In this document: one piece after another, positions 40,180 through 49,010 of the stretch
Numbering within the stretch: the stretch's first letter is position 1
How the letters are laid out: each line of letters starts with the position of its first letter
DNA from: Streptantibioticus_A sp037034305
Lineage (GTDB): Bacteria; Actinomycetota; Actinomycetes; Streptomycetales; Streptomycetaceae
Length of the DNA: 64,000 nt
Direction: 5' to 3'
NCBI GenBank assembly: GCA_037034305.1
Contig: JBAGJY010000015.1
Location: forward strand, 112,871 to 176,870
Notes under the pieces: generated by a model
Databases searched by the model: none
What the model was told of the DNA's origin: nothing
The model's input: the letters and a program-made list of their open reading frames with translations, nothing else
Position numbers and translations under genes: made by a program

Positions 40180-40674
40180 AGGCACCACCGTGCGCTGTGG
40201 GCCGACCTGGACGTTGCTGCGCTCACCGGGGCGCGACCCGACCGGTGGCGGGAGGGTGTCGCGCGGACGGCGCGCGGGCTACGGGCGCATCTGCTGGCCC
40301 GGCCGAACGCCGTGCGCGTGCTGGCCGGTCGCTTCTCGCCCGGTCCGCGGGCGCTGGTGCGGATGGAGGCGCTCATCGACATCCTGCGCCGAGCGGGCTT
40401 CGGCGGCGCCGACGCGGTCAACGCCGCCTATCTGCTGAGTACTTGGGTGCACGGATTCGTCGTCCACGAATCGGTGCCGATGTCCGCCCTGGAGGAGCGC
40501 GGCGCGTCCCCCGAGGAGGCGGTGGCCGAGGCCCGGCAGCGGCTGGCCGCACTACCGGCCGACCGCTACCCCAACGTGTCCGAACTCGCCGAGGAGATCG
40601 CCGGCCCCAGCATGGACAGCCGGTTCGAGTTCGGCCTGGCGCGACTGCTCGACGGCTTGGAGCCGCTGCGGTAG
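40180..40674 (+). pseudogene. TetR-family regulator, DNA-binding domain missing
   Basis: The sequence from LWADLDVAALTGARPDRWREGVARTARGLRAHLL to the stop is the C-terminal ligand-binding domain of a TetR regulator that would control the neighbouring MFS exporter (VRMEALIDILRRAGFGGADAVNAAYLLSTWVHGFVVHE). The helix-turn-helix region (normally about 60-70 residues) is absent. The open frame upstream only reads repeat DNA as GVWGRSPRL-type units. The truncation point coincides with that of the divergent transporter gene. The 3' end overlaps the convergent Lrp gene by 109 bases. Confidence 0.78.
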
Positions 40675-41636
40675 ACCGGCTGGCCGGGGCGTTTGACGGC
40701 GCTGCCGACCAGGACCGTGTCGACACACTGGATGCCCAGGCCGCAGAGGTCCTCGGAAACGAAGCGGTAGAGCGCGTCGAGATCGGGCAGCCACACGGCG
40801 GCGTGCAGGTTGGCCTGACCGGTTGTGGCCAGTGCGCCGTGGACGGCCGGGTGCTGGGCGAGGCGTCGGCCGACCCTGTCGAGGTGGTCCGGCGGCACCT
40901 GCAGCCACACGTTGGCGTCCACCGCGAGACCGAGACGGCGGGGGTCAACCACCACCAGGGTGCGTAGCGCACCGCGGGCGGTGAGGGCCGTCAACCGGCG
41001 GCGGACCGTGGAGTCCGGCAGGCCGGTGCGGGCGGCGAGGGATGCCGCCGACGCGCGGGCGTCGTCCGCGAGGGCGGTGAGCAGCAGTTGGTCGGTCTCG
41101 TCCGGTGCCACGGCGCAAGTGGCGCGTCCGGGCGGGGTGAGCGCCGCCCGCTCCCGCGCGGTGAGCACGTCGAGTCGCCAGTCGGCCGCGTCCCGGAAGA
41201 CATGCAGCACGGTCTGCGCGGTGACCGAGGTGACCGCCGAGGTCGCGGGCAACTGCTCGAACACCAGCCGGTCGCGCGGCCCTGGACCGGTCAGGGCGAT
41301 GGCGCTGATCTCGTCGCCCCCGGCGGAGACGTCGATGAACGGAATGTCGTCGCGGGCGGCCAGGGCCGCGGTGACCGCGTCCAGGCGACCGCGCAGCACC
41401 CGGATGCGCAGCAGCATCACCCGTGCGCCGTCCGGGAGCCGGGGTGTCATGACGACCCTGGCGGTGCCGTCCGCGAACAGCGCGGACCAGCGCCGCCGTA
41501 CGGTACGCGGGCCGATGCCCAGTACGGTCGCGGCCCGCTCCACCGGCAACCGGCCGTCGCACTGCAGAGCGGCGACCAGCCGTCTGTCCCGCTCATCGAG
41601 GACGTCAATCGCCGTTCGCATCGCCATGGAGAGCAT
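40566..41636 (-). CDS. Two-module Lrp/AsnC-family transcriptional regulator
   Basis: A 356-residue protein with two Lrp/AsnC units. The first HTH is LDERDRRLVAALQCDGRLPVERAATVLGIGPRTVRRR and the second is TDQLLLTALADDARASAASLAARTGLPDSTVRRRLTAL. Each is followed by an alpha/beta (RAM-like) effector domain. Such double-module regulators are known from streptomycetes. The last roughly 40 residues (after GSAVKRPGQPVYRS) are Ser-rich and read antisense through the decayed TetR gene, so the natural stop may have been lost. A palindrome CTCAC-T-GTGAG lies just upstream of the start and may be an autoregulatory site. Met at 41636, 41627 or 41621 are all possible starts. Confidence 0.8.
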   Translation of the reverse strand: MLSMAMRTAIDVLDERDRRLVAALQCDGRLPVERAATVLGIGPRTVRRRWSALFADGTARVVMTPRLPDGARVMLLRIRVLRGRLDAVTAALAARDDIPFIDVSAGGDEISAIALTGPGPRDRLVFEQLPATSAVTSVTAQTVLHVFRDAADWRLDVLTARERAALTPPGRATCAVAPDETDQLLLTALADDARASAASLAARTGLPDSTVRRRLTALTARGALRTLVVVDPRRLGLAVDANVWLQVPPDHLDRVGRRLAQHPAVHGALATTGQANLHAAVWLPDLDALYRFVSEDLCGLGIQCVDTVLVGSAVKRPGQPVYRSGSKPSSSRARPNSNRLSMLGPAISSASSDTLG

Positions 41637-41641
41637 TTTCG

Positions 41642-41652
41642 CTCACTGTGAG
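41642..41652. promoter_or_regulatory. Palindrome between the Lrp regulator and the phosphatase gene
   Basis: CTCAC-T-GTGAG is a perfect 11-base palindrome, six bases upstream of the Lrp start and 72 bases before the divergent inositol-phosphatase-like gene. Its position fits an operator for the regulator, but no consensus is known to match it. Confidence 0.35.
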
Positions 41653-41723
41653 GGTCTGGAGCGCCGGTTGGTGGGCGCCGACCGCGAGGGTGGAGGTCCC
41701 TTCACCGCCCCAAGGAGAACACC

Positions 41724-42509
41724 GTGTCCGACCTCGACCTGCTCGCTCCCCTCGCCGTCGCCCAGCGCGTCGGCAAGCGGCTGCTGGACCGCGAGCGCCC
41801 GGCGCCCGCCCGCACCCTGCGCGAACTGCGGGCCGTCTTCGAGGCGGTGGACGGCCCGGCGTCCGAGGCGCTGCGCGCGGAACTGGCCCGGCTGCGGCCT
41901 CAGGCGCGCTGGACGGACGAACTCGACCCGCGGCTACCGCAGTCGGGTGAGGCCTGGGTGACCGACGCCATGGACGGCGCGGTGCAGTACCTCCAGGGGC
42001 TGCCGCAGTGGTGCGTCACCATCACCCTGGTGCGCGACGCGGTGCCGGTGGCCGCGGTGCTCCACTGCCCGCCGCTGGGCGAGACGTACGCCGCGGCGGC
42101 GGGCCACGGCGCCACCCGCGACGGTGCGCCGATAGCACCGTCGGCCAAGGCCGACGCGTCCGCCACGGTCGTCGCCACCAGCCATCCCACGTTCGCCGCC
42201 GAGCAGCCCACCGCCATGGCCCGCGCCGGGCGGTCCTACAGCGCGCTGCTGCCCGAGGTGCGCGCCGTCCGCAACCTCGGCCCCACCTCCTGGCAGCTCG
42301 CCGACACGGCGGCCGGGCGACTCGACGCCTTCTGGATGTACGGCACGGACGACACCAATGTGCTCGGCGGCGCACTGGTCGCCCGCGAGGCCGGGGCGCG
42401 CGTCACCGACGCCGAGGGCAGGCCGTGGGCGGCCGGGGCGGACAGCCTGCTGATCGCCGGGGCCCAACTGCACCACCGGTTCCTGGAGTTGCTGCGCGAC
42501 GTGCGCTGA
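41724..42509 (+). CDS. Inositol monophosphatase-family protein
   Basis: A 261-residue protein of the IMPase fold. WVTDAMDGAVQYLQGLPQWCVTITLVRDAVPVAAVLHCPPLGETYAAAAGHGATRDGAPI matches the central motif, with DxMDGxxxY in place of the usual DPxDGTxNF. DTAAGRLDAFWMYGTDDTNVLGGALVAREAGARVTDAEG matches the C-terminal metal/substrate motif (here DDTNVLGG). The first metal-binding EE motif is not recognisable, so activity or substrate may differ from classical IMPase. The GTG at 41724 has AAGGAGA upstream. It is divergent from the Lrp gene, which may regulate it. Confidence 0.8.
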   Translation: MSDLDLLAPLAVAQRVGKRLLDRERPAPARTLRELRAVFEAVDGPASEALRAELARLRPQARWTDELDPRLPQSGEAWVTDAMDGAVQYLQGLPQWCVTITLVRDAVPVAAVLHCPPLGETYAAAAGHGATRDGAPIAPSAKADASATVVATSHPTFAAEQPTAMARAGRSYSALLPEVRAVRNLGPTSWQLADTAAGRLDAFWMYGTDDTNVLGGALVAREAGARVTDAEGRPWAAGADSLLIAGAQLHHRFLELLRDVR

Positions 42510-42627
42510 CGTCCGACGGCCCGGCTCGTCCGTCCCGGCCCCGACCGGCGGTTCACCGCCCCGGCTCAGTAGAGTGCGATGCCGCCGCCCATCATCGGCC
42601 GCGCCCGTGCGGCCCGAGGAGAGAACA

Positions 42628-43389
42628 TTGACGGTCTACTTCATCGGCGCAGGCCCCGGCGCCGCCGACCTGATCACCGTGCGCGGCCAGCGCACGCTGG
42701 CCCGCTGCGGGGTCTGCCTGTACGCGGGCAGCCTGGTCCCCCGCGAACTGCTCGCCGAGTGCCCGGCCGACGCCCGGCTGGTCGACACCGCACAGCTCGA
42801 CCTGGACCAGATCACCGCGGAGTTGGTGCGCGCCCATGAACAGGGGCACGACGTGGCGCGGCTGCACTCCGGCGACCCCTCGGTGTTCAGCGCGGTCGCC
42901 GAGCAGATGCGCCGCCTCGACGCGGCGGGTGTGCCGTACGAGGTGGTGCCCGGCGTGCCGTCGTTCGCGGCGGCGGCCGCCGCGCTGAAGCGGGAGTTGA
43001 CCGTGCCCACGGTCGGGCAGACGGTGATCCTGACCCGGCTGGCGCACCGCGCCACGCCGATGCCGGACGGCGAGGACCTGGCGACGCTCGGCCGCAGCGG
43101 CGCGCTGCTCGTACTGCACCTGGCCGCCCGCTACGTCGACCGGGTGGTGGCCGAGTTGCTGCCGCACTACGGGGCCCACTGCCCGGCCGCCGTGGTGGCG
43201 ATGGCCAGCCGACCGGACGAACTGGTGCTGCGCGGCACCCTGAGCGACATCGCCGAGCAGGTCAAGGCGGCGGGCATCGTGCGCACCGCGGTGATCCTGG
43301 TCGGTCGTACGCTCGGCGCCGAGCAGTTCCGCGACAGCCACCTCTACTCGCCGGAGCGCGAGCGGCACGGCGCCTGCGCTCAGCCGTAG
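42628..43389 (+). CDS. cobM: Precorrin-4 C11-methyltransferase
   Basis: A 253-residue enzyme of the uroporphyrin/corrin SAM-methyltransferase family. VYFIGAGPGAADLITVRG is the N-terminal glycine-rich motif, RLHSGDPSVFSAVAEQMRRL the second, VVPGVPSFAAAAAALKRELTVP the third and VGRTLG the C-terminal one; all are typical of CobM/CbiF. It methylates C-11 of the corrin ring. A TTG start at 42628 behind GAGGAGAG is chosen over the longer frame because family members start at the first beta strand. The gene converges with cbiD, overlapping its end by ten bases. Confidence 0.93.
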   Translation: MTVYFIGAGPGAADLITVRGQRTLARCGVCLYAGSLVPRELLAECPADARLVDTAQLDLDQITAELVRAHEQGHDVARLHSGDPSVFSAVAEQMRRLDAAGVPYEVVPGVPSFAAAAAALKRELTVPTVGQTVILTRLAHRATPMPDGEDLATLGRSGALLVLHLAARYVDRVVAELLPHYGAHCPAAVVAMASRPDELVLRGTLSDIAEQVKAAGIVRTAVILVGRTLGAEQFRDSHLYSPERERHGACAQP

Positions 43390-44513
43390 GCGGCGGGTTC
43401 CGCCCGGCCGACGATGTTTCCGGTGCGGTCGATGCAGATGACGTCGACCGCCACCGGGGCCTCCCGCAGCACTCCGAGGGCGGTGCCGCGGGCGGTGGCG
43501 GCCACCAGGTCGCCCAGCGGTACGCCGTGCCCGGCGCACAACTGGACCGCCTGCAGGCCGGTGTTGGCGTCCGCCACCGCGGCGGCCAGCGTGTCGTCGG
43601 CGCCGCCCCGGCGGGCCAGCTCGGCGAGGAAGCCCTTGTCCACCTGGGAACGAGAGGAGTGCAGGTCGAGATGGCCAGCGGCCAGCTTGGACAGCTTGGC
43701 GAAGCCCCCGGCGATGGTCAGTCGCGGCACGGGATGGCGTCGCAGGTACTTCAGCACCGCACCGGCGAAGTCGCCCATGTCCAGCAGCGCGTCTTCCGGC
43801 AGGCCGTGCACCGCGACCGCGACCTTCTCCGAGGTCGACCCGGTGCATCCGGCCACATGGGTCCGTCCGGCGGCCCGGGCGACGTCCACACCGCGCCGGA
43901 TGCTGTCGATCCACGCCGAGCAGGAGTACGGCACCACGATGCCGGTCGTGCCCAGGATGGACAGCCCGCCGAGGATGCCCAGCCGGGGGTTCCAGGTGCT
44001 GCGGGCGATCTCCTCGCCACCGTCCACCGAGACCTCGATCTCGACGTCCGCGGTTCCACCGTGCGCCCCGGCCACCTCGGCGATGTGCTCGCGCATCATC
44101 TGCCGGGGCACCGGGTTGATCGCGGGCTCGCCGACCGGCAGCGGCAGCCCCGGCCGGGTCACCGTGCCGACGCCGGGCCCGGCCCGGAACACCACACCGG
44201 TGCCGGGGGCGCCGTGCCGTACCGTGGCCCTGATCAGGGCGCCGTGAGTGACGTCCGGGTCGTCCCCGGCGTCCTTGACCACGGCGGCCATGGCCTGCCC
44301 GTCCGCCAACTCCTCGGCGGCCAGGGCGAACGCTGGCCGCTGCCCCTTGGGCAGGGCGATGGTCACCGGATCGGGGAACTCCCCGGTCAGCAGCGCGGTG
44401 TACGCGGCCGTGGTGGCCGCCGTGGCACAGGCGCCGGTGGTCCAGCCGTGCCGCAGCCCGGTGCGCTCCAGCTGTGCGGAACGGCCGCCCTTCGGCTTCG
44501 TGCCCTCAGTCAC
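43380..44513 (-). CDS. cbiD: Cobalt-precorrin-5B C1-methyltransferase
   Basis: A 377-residue CbiD protein. The N-terminal LRHGWTTGACATAATTAAYTAL and the motif ALPKGQRPAFAL are family signatures; later parts (PGVGTVTRPGLPLPVGEPAINPVPRQM, LGGLSILGTTGIVVPYS, AGGFAKLSKLAAGHLDLHSSRSQVD) match as well. It methylates C-1 of the macrocycle and is the anaerobic-pathway enzyme that actinobacteria use instead of CobF. The GTG start at 44511-44513 is 11 bases from the divergent cobK start. Confidence 0.94.
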   Translation of the reverse strand: MTEGTKPKGGRSAQLERTGLRHGWTTGACATAATTAAYTALLTGEFPDPVTIALPKGQRPAFALAAEELADGQAMAAVVKDAGDDPDVTHGALIRATVRHGAPGTGVVFRAGPGVGTVTRPGLPLPVGEPAINPVPRQMMREHIAEVAGAHGGTADVEIEVSVDGGEEIARSTWNPRLGILGGLSILGTTGIVVPYSCSAWIDSIRRGVDVARAAGRTHVAGCTGSTSEKVAVAVHGLPEDALLDMGDFAGAVLKYLRRHPVPRLTIAGGFAKLSKLAAGHLDLHSSRSQVDKGFLAELARRGGADDTLAAAVADANTGLQAVQLCAGHGVPLGDLVAATARGTALGVLREAPVAVDVICIDRTGNIVGRAEPAAYG

Positions 44514-44524
44514 CGGACGGTCCG

Positions 44525-45274
44525 ATGAGTACCCGGCGGCATGTGCTGATCCTCGGCGGTACGACGGAGGCCCGACGGCTCGCGGCCGAGCTGGCCGCCG
44601 ACCCCGGCCTGCTGGTCACCAGTTCGCTGGCCGGGCGGGTGGCCCAGCCGAGGCTGCCCGCCGGGCAGGTGCGCATCGGGGGTTTCGGCGGCGTCCAGGG
44701 CCTGGCGCAATGGCTGCGCGAGCACCGGGTTGACGCGCTCATCGACGCCACTCATCCCTTCGCCGAGAAGATCAGTTTCAACGCGGCCGAGGCGGCCGGC
44801 CTCGCCCATACTCCCCTGCTCGCCCTGCGCCGTCCCGGGTGGGTACCGGGTTCCGGCGACCGCTGGCACGAGGTCGGCTCGCTGCCCGAGGCGGCGGCCC
44901 TGCTGCCGTCGCTGGGGCGGCGGGTCTTCCTCACCACCGGCCGGATGGGGCTGGCGGCCTTCGCCGGGCTGGACGAGCTGTGGTTCCTGGTCCGCTCGGT
45001 CGACGCTCCCGAGCCGCCCTGTCCAACGCGGATGGAAGTCGTGCTGGACCGCGGGCCGTTCACCGTCGAGGGCGAGTCCGAGTTGGTCCGGCGCCATCGT
45101 ATCGAGGTGCTGGTGACCAAGGACAGCGGTGGTCCGGCGACGTCCGCCAAGCTCACGGCCGCCCGCTGCGCGGGGGTGCCGGTCGTTGTGGTGCGGAGGC
45201 CGCCGGTTCCGTCCGGCGTGCGGGTCGCCCCCGACGTGCCGGGGGCCGTCGACTGGCTCGGGGAGCTGCGTTAG
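44525..45274 (+). CDS. cobK: Precorrin-6A reductase
   Basis: A 249-residue CobK. HVLILGGTTEARRLAAELA is the nucleotide-binding motif, and IDATHPFAEKISFNAAEAA the conserved His-containing motif of CobK/CbiJ; VTKDSGGPATSAKLTAARCAGVPVVVVRRP completes the family pattern. It reduces precorrin-6A with NADPH. The ATG at 44525 is used because the longer frame overlaps cbiD and adds a non-conserved N-terminus. Promoters for cbiD and cobK must overlap in or around the 11-base gap or lie inside the coding starts. Confidence 0.93.
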   Translation: MSTRRHVLILGGTTEARRLAAELAADPGLLVTSSLAGRVAQPRLPAGQVRIGGFGGVQGLAQWLREHRVDALIDATHPFAEKISFNAAEAAGLAHTPLLALRRPGWVPGSGDRWHEVGSLPEAAALLPSLGRRVFLTTGRMGLAAFAGLDELWFLVRSVDAPEPPCPTRMEVVLDRGPFTVEGESELVRRHRIEVLVTKDSGGPATSAKLTAARCAGVPVVVVRRPPVPSGVRVAPDVPGAVDWLGELR

Positions 45275-45339
45275 CACCCACCCTTCGGCGCGCCCTGTGG
45301 GGCTGAGCTGGGTCCGGCACCGCGACCGGAGAACCCGTC

Positions 45340-46857
45340 TCACCCCCCGGTGGGGTAGTTCCGCGGCGTCCACACCACCGTGGTGCCATCACCACGGTGG
45401 ACCGTGCGGGTCTGCGAGGAGCCGACGAGCAGGACGCACCGCATGTCGACGGTCGCCGGGTCGAGGGTGTCCAGTGTGTGGAACCGCACCGCCTGTTCCG
45501 GACCGCCGACGTCCCGGGCGACCACCACCGGGGTTTGCGGCGCGCGGGTCTCCAGCAGGACCTTCAGTGCGTGGTCCAGTTGGGTCCTGCGGCTGTTGGA
45601 CGCCGGGTTGTACAGCGCCAGCACGAGGTCGGCGGCCGACGCGGCCCGCAGTCGCTCCTCGATGATCCGCCACGGCTTGAGCCGGTCGGACAGCGAGACC
45701 ACGGCGTAGTCGTGCCCGAGCGGCGCACCGGCCAGCGCGGCGGCCGACTGCGCTGCCGTCACCCCGGGCACCACCTGGACCCGCACCCCCAGGTACGGAT
45801 CGGCGGAGGCCGCCTCCAGTACCGCGGTGGCCATGGCGAACACCCCCGGGTCACCGGAGGAGACCACCGCGACCTTGCGCCCGCGCCGGGCCAGGTCCAG
45901 GGCGAACTCGGCGCGTTCGGCCTCCACCCGGTTGTCGGAGGCGTGCCGCCGCTGACCGGGCCGACGCGGTACGCGGTCCATGTAGGTGGTGTAGCCGACC
46001 AGGTCCTCGGCCGCGGCGAGTGCCGAACGGGCCTGCGGGGTCAGCCACATGGGACCGGCCGGACCGAGCCCGACGACGGTGACCTCCCCCGCGCCGCGCT
46101 CGTCGGCCGGCGGCCGGGCGTCGACCCGGCTGGGCAGTACGGCCATCGAGAAGTACGGCACCGACTCGGGGTCGACGTCGGCGAGCGCGGCGGTCCGCTC
46201 ACCGCTCATCGTGGCGCGCTCCACGTAGTGGGCGTCGGCCAACCGGCCCGCCCGCTCCAGCGCGCTCCGGACGGCCGGGAAGGTACGTCCGAGCTTCATC
46301 ACGGCCGCCGAGTCGGCGCTGGCCAGCCGGGCGGCCAGTTCGTCCTCCGGGAGGGTGCCCGGCAGTACGGTCAGCACCTCCTCGCCCTCCACCAGTGGCC
46401 GCCCCAGGCGCGCTGCGGCGGCGCTCACCGAGGTGACGCCGGGCACCACCTCGGTCGGGTAGCGGTCGGCGAGCCGCTTGTGCATGTGCATGTACGAGCC
46501 GTAGAACATCGGGTCGCCCTCGGCGAGTACCGCGACCGAGCGTCCGGCGTCCAGGTGCGCGGCGAGCCGGGCGGCGGCCTCGGCGTAGAACTCCTCCAGC
46601 GCGCCCCGGTAGCCGCCGGGGTGGTCGGTGGTCTCGGTGGTCACCGGGTAGACCAGCGGTTCCTCGATGTGCTCCGGGCGCAGGTGGCGTTCGGCGATGG
46701 AGCGGGCGATGCTGCGGCCGTGCCGCGCGCTGTGGTACGCGATGACGTCGGCGGCGGTGATGACCTCGACCGCCCGCACGGTCATCAGCGACGGATCACC
46801 GGGGCCGAGGCCGACACCGTAGAGGCAGCCGACCGGCTGCGGGCCTTGCGTGTTCAC
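45340..46857 (-). CDS. cobIJ: Fused precorrin-2 C20-methyltransferase / precorrin-3B C17-methyltransferase
   Basis: A 505-residue fusion of two corrin methyltransferases. The CobI half (about 1-240) begins LYGVGLGPGDPSLMTVRAVEVI with AEGDPMFYGSYMHMHKRL. The CobJ half (about 260-505) begins VTVVGLGPAGPMWLTPQARSAL with VSSGDPGVFAMATAVLEAA and ALYNPASNSRRTQLD. The fusion is normal in streptomycetes. It methylates C-20 and later C-17 with ring contraction. The GTG start overlaps the cobH stop by three bases; cobG, cobH and cobIJ are one translationally coupled operon. Confidence 0.95.
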   Translation of the reverse strand: MNTQGPQPVGCLYGVGLGPGDPSLMTVRAVEVITAADVIAYHSARHGRSIARSIAERHLRPEHIEEPLVYPVTTETTDHPGGYRGALEEFYAEAAARLAAHLDAGRSVAVLAEGDPMFYGSYMHMHKRLADRYPTEVVPGVTSVSAAAARLGRPLVEGEEVLTVLPGTLPEDELAARLASADSAAVMKLGRTFPAVRSALERAGRLADAHYVERATMSGERTAALADVDPESVPYFSMAVLPSRVDARPPADERGAGEVTVVGLGPAGPMWLTPQARSALAAAEDLVGYTTYMDRVPRRPGQRRHASDNRVEAERAEFALDLARRGRKVAVVSSGDPGVFAMATAVLEAASADPYLGVRVQVVPGVTAAQSAAALAGAPLGHDYAVVSLSDRLKPWRIIEERLRAASAADLVLALYNPASNSRRTQLDHALKVLLETRAPQTPVVVARDVGGPEQAVRFHTLDTLDPATVDMRCVLLVGSSQTRTVHRGDGTTVVWTPRNYPTGG

Positions 46858-47480
46858 TCTTCCTCGCTCGCAATCGCGTTGATCGCGGCGGCGGCGATCG
46901 CACTGCCGCCGCGCCGTCCGCGTACCACCAGGTGTTCAAGGCCCGACGGGTGCTCGGCGAGCGCCTGCTTGGACTCGGCGGCGCCGACGAAGCCGACCGG
47001 AACGCCGATCACGGCGGCCGGGCGGGGGCAGCCCGCCTCGACCATCTCCAGCAGCCGGAACAGCGACGTGGGCGCGTTGCCCACCGCCACCACCGCGCCG
47101 TCCAGCCGGTCCCGCCACAGTTCCATGGCGGCGGCCGAGCGGGTGGTGCCCAACTCGGCGGCCAGCGCGGGCACCGAGGGGTCGGACAGGGTGCACACCA
47201 CGTCGTTGTCGGCGGGCAGCCGCTTGCGGGTCACCCCGCTGGCCACCATCGCCACGTCGCACAGGATCGGGGCGCCCGCCCGCAGCGCGGCGCGGGCGTC
47301 GCGTATGACGTTCTGGCTGTAGCCGAGATCACGTACCAGGTCGACCATGCCGCAGGCGTGGATCATGCGGACCGCGACCTGGGCCACGTCGCCGGGCAGT
47401 CCGCTCAGATCCGCCTCGGCGCGGATGGTGGCAAAGGACTGGCGGTAGATCGCCGGGCCGTCCTTCTCGTACTCGATCAC
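46854..47480 (-). CDS. cobH: Precorrin-8X methylmutase
   Basis: A 208-residue CobH. YEKDGPAIYRQSFATIRAEADLSGLPGDVAQVAVRMIHACGMVDLV is the family N-terminus with the catalytic His in RMIHACGM. CDVAMVASGVTRKRLP and AVVAVGNAPTSLFRLLEMVEAG plus PAAVIGVPVGFVGAAESK are the other signatures. It moves the C-11 methyl group to C-12 to give hydrogenobyrinate. The GTG start at 47478-47480 overlaps the cobG stop (GTGA), and its own stop overlaps the cobIJ start. Confidence 0.96.
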   Translation of the reverse strand: MIEYEKDGPAIYRQSFATIRAEADLSGLPGDVAQVAVRMIHACGMVDLVRDLGYSQNVIRDARAALRAGAPILCDVAMVASGVTRKRLPADNDVVCTLSDPSVPALAAELGTTRSAAAMELWRDRLDGAVVAVGNAPTSLFRLLEMVEAGCPRPAAVIGVPVGFVGAAESKQALAEHPSGLEHLVVRGRRGGSAIAAAAINAIASEEE

Positions 47481-48751
47481 GTGGTCCTCGTCTGGGGTGT
47501 GCTGCGGGCCGCCGCCACGGCGGCCGAGATCTGCTGACTGCCGGGCAAGTCTGCCCGATGCGTTCCGGCCACAGTCACCTGGTATCCGTCCCCGGTGGCC
47601 AGCACGTCGACCCAGCGGTCCCCGCCGGGGTGCCCGCAGCGCCGTGCGCAGCCGGACCAGTGCACCGGCAACGTCGGCGCCGCCGACGGCGGTTGGGCGG
47701 TGAGGGCCCGGGCCGCGTCGTGGCGCACGTCGGCCAGTGACTTGGCACAGCCGGGCAGACCGGTGCAGGCGCTGGCGCCGTGCCAGGGCGAGCCGGGGTC
47801 GGTGATGAGCCCCGCCCCGGCCAGGGCCGGGGCCTCGGCCGCCGAGGCGCCGGGCAGCACCACACCGCGCCAGGGCGTCAGCCGCAGTTCGCCGGTGCCG
47901 CGCGCCGCGGTCTCGGCCAGCAGCCGCCACTGCGGCGCGGCGGCGCGGCCGAACCGCAGCCCCGCCGACAGGCCGACGACCGTACCGTCGGTGTCGCGTA
48001 CGGTCCCGAACCCCGGCGGCGGGCCGAAGTCGACCGTCCCGGCCGCGGGCGACGCGCCGAGCCGTGCCCGGATCAGGCTGCCGTCCGGGTCCACCTCCCG
48101 TACCCGCCAGGCGCGTTGACCGCCGTCGCGCGCCACCGCCAGGAACTCCTCGGCGGCCCGCAGCGCCCAGCGCGGGCCGTCCTCGGCGGGCACCGCGATC
48201 CCGTTGCCGGACGCGACCGGCCCCACGTGGAGCACCGCCCGGCCGCCCGGCAGCGCGATCAATGTCACATCGCCGCCGAGCGCCGCCACATCGCCCCGGC
48301 CGTCATCAAGGACGAAAAGGAACCGGCCCGACAACCCGGTCGCGGCGTCGCTCGCGCACAGCAGACCGTCCAACTGCCGCGTCCACTCCTCGACGTCGGC
48401 GTGTCCACGCCCGTCGACGCCCGCCAGCGGTGAGGCGACGATGTTGCGCACCCGTTCGTGCCGGATCGACGGCAGCAGGCCCGCCGCGCCCAGCCGGGCG
48501 GCCAGTTCGCCCCCCGCGTCCGAACTCAGGCCGCGCAGTTGGACGTTGCCCCGCGAGGTCAGATCGAGGTGTCCGTCCCCCAGTTCCTCGGCCGCTCGCG
48601 CCAGCGCCTCGGTCTGAGCGGCGGTCAGCAACCCGCCGGGCAGCCGCACCCGGGCCAGCGCACCGTCGTCCGCCGGGTGCAGCCGCAGCGCGCCAGGGCA
48701 GGCGTCATCGCGCCCGCGGCCGACCGCGGGCGCGCCGAAGGGGCTGGTCAC
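47477..48751 (-). CDS. cobG: Precorrin-3B synthase (nitrite/sulfite-reductase-type)
   Basis: A 424-residue protein with two ferredoxin-like nitrite/sulfite-reductase half domains (LTSRGNVQLRGL in the first; LRLTPWRGVVLPG in the second). The Fe-S cluster cysteines are in ACTGLPGCAKSLADV and HWSGCARRCGHP. CobG oxidises precorrin-3A with oxygen in the aerobic route. The GTG start at 48749-48751 is preceded by a modest GGAGCC. It is the first gene of the cobG-cobH-cobIJ operon and divergent from the riboswitch-controlled cobN. No riboswitch is seen on its own side. Confidence 0.9.
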   Translation of the reverse strand: MTSPFGAPAVGRGRDDACPGALRLHPADDGALARVRLPGGLLTAAQTEALARAAEELGDGHLDLTSRGNVQLRGLSSDAGGELAARLGAAGLLPSIRHERVRNIVASPLAGVDGRGHADVEEWTRQLDGLLCASDAATGLSGRFLFVLDDGRGDVAALGGDVTLIALPGGRAVLHVGPVASGNGIAVPAEDGPRWALRAAEEFLAVARDGGQRAWRVREVDPDGSLIRARLGASPAAGTVDFGPPPGFGTVRDTDGTVVGLSAGLRFGRAAAPQWRLLAETAARGTGELRLTPWRGVVLPGASAAEAPALAGAGLITDPGSPWHGASACTGLPGCAKSLADVRHDAARALTAQPPSAAPTLPVHWSGCARRCGHPGGDRWVDVLATGDGYQVTVAGTHRADLPGSQQISAAVAAARSTPQTRTT

Positions 48752-48834
48752 GGCGGCTCCGAGAGTCGTTGGGCAGGGCGGCGGCGGGACTCAGCATGGA
48801 GGACGTGGGCGACTGTCGCAAGCCTTACTATGCT

Positions 48835-48975
48835 CGCGGACGTTCCAGCACGGCGCGTCCTTGCCCGTGACGGCAACTGGGTGGAAACCGGTGCGAATCC
48901 GGTGCGGTCCCGCCACTGTCACCGTGCCGCGGTAACGCGTCACGGAAGCCAGGAACTCCCCGCCGTCCTACACCA
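48835..48975 (+). promoter_or_regulatory. Cobalamin riboswitch upstream of cobN
   Basis: The conserved core ACCGGTGCGAATCCGGTGCG plus GTCCCGCCACTGT (48887-48919) and the B12-box element AAGCCAGGAAC (about 48946-48956) are clear. It ends about 40 bases before the cobN start and should repress cobN when adenosylcobalamin is plentiful. A short GC hairpin (CGGGG-CGCGGA-CCCCG) follows before the ribosome binding site. Confidence 0.93.
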
Positions 48976-49010
48976 GCCCGGGGCGCGGACCCCGAGGAAG
49001 GCATGCCGAC

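Noticed and set aside
45397..47322. A 641-codon plus-strand frame over cobIJ/cobH
   Set aside because: Shadow of the corrin methyltransferase genes on the other strand; no motif of its own.
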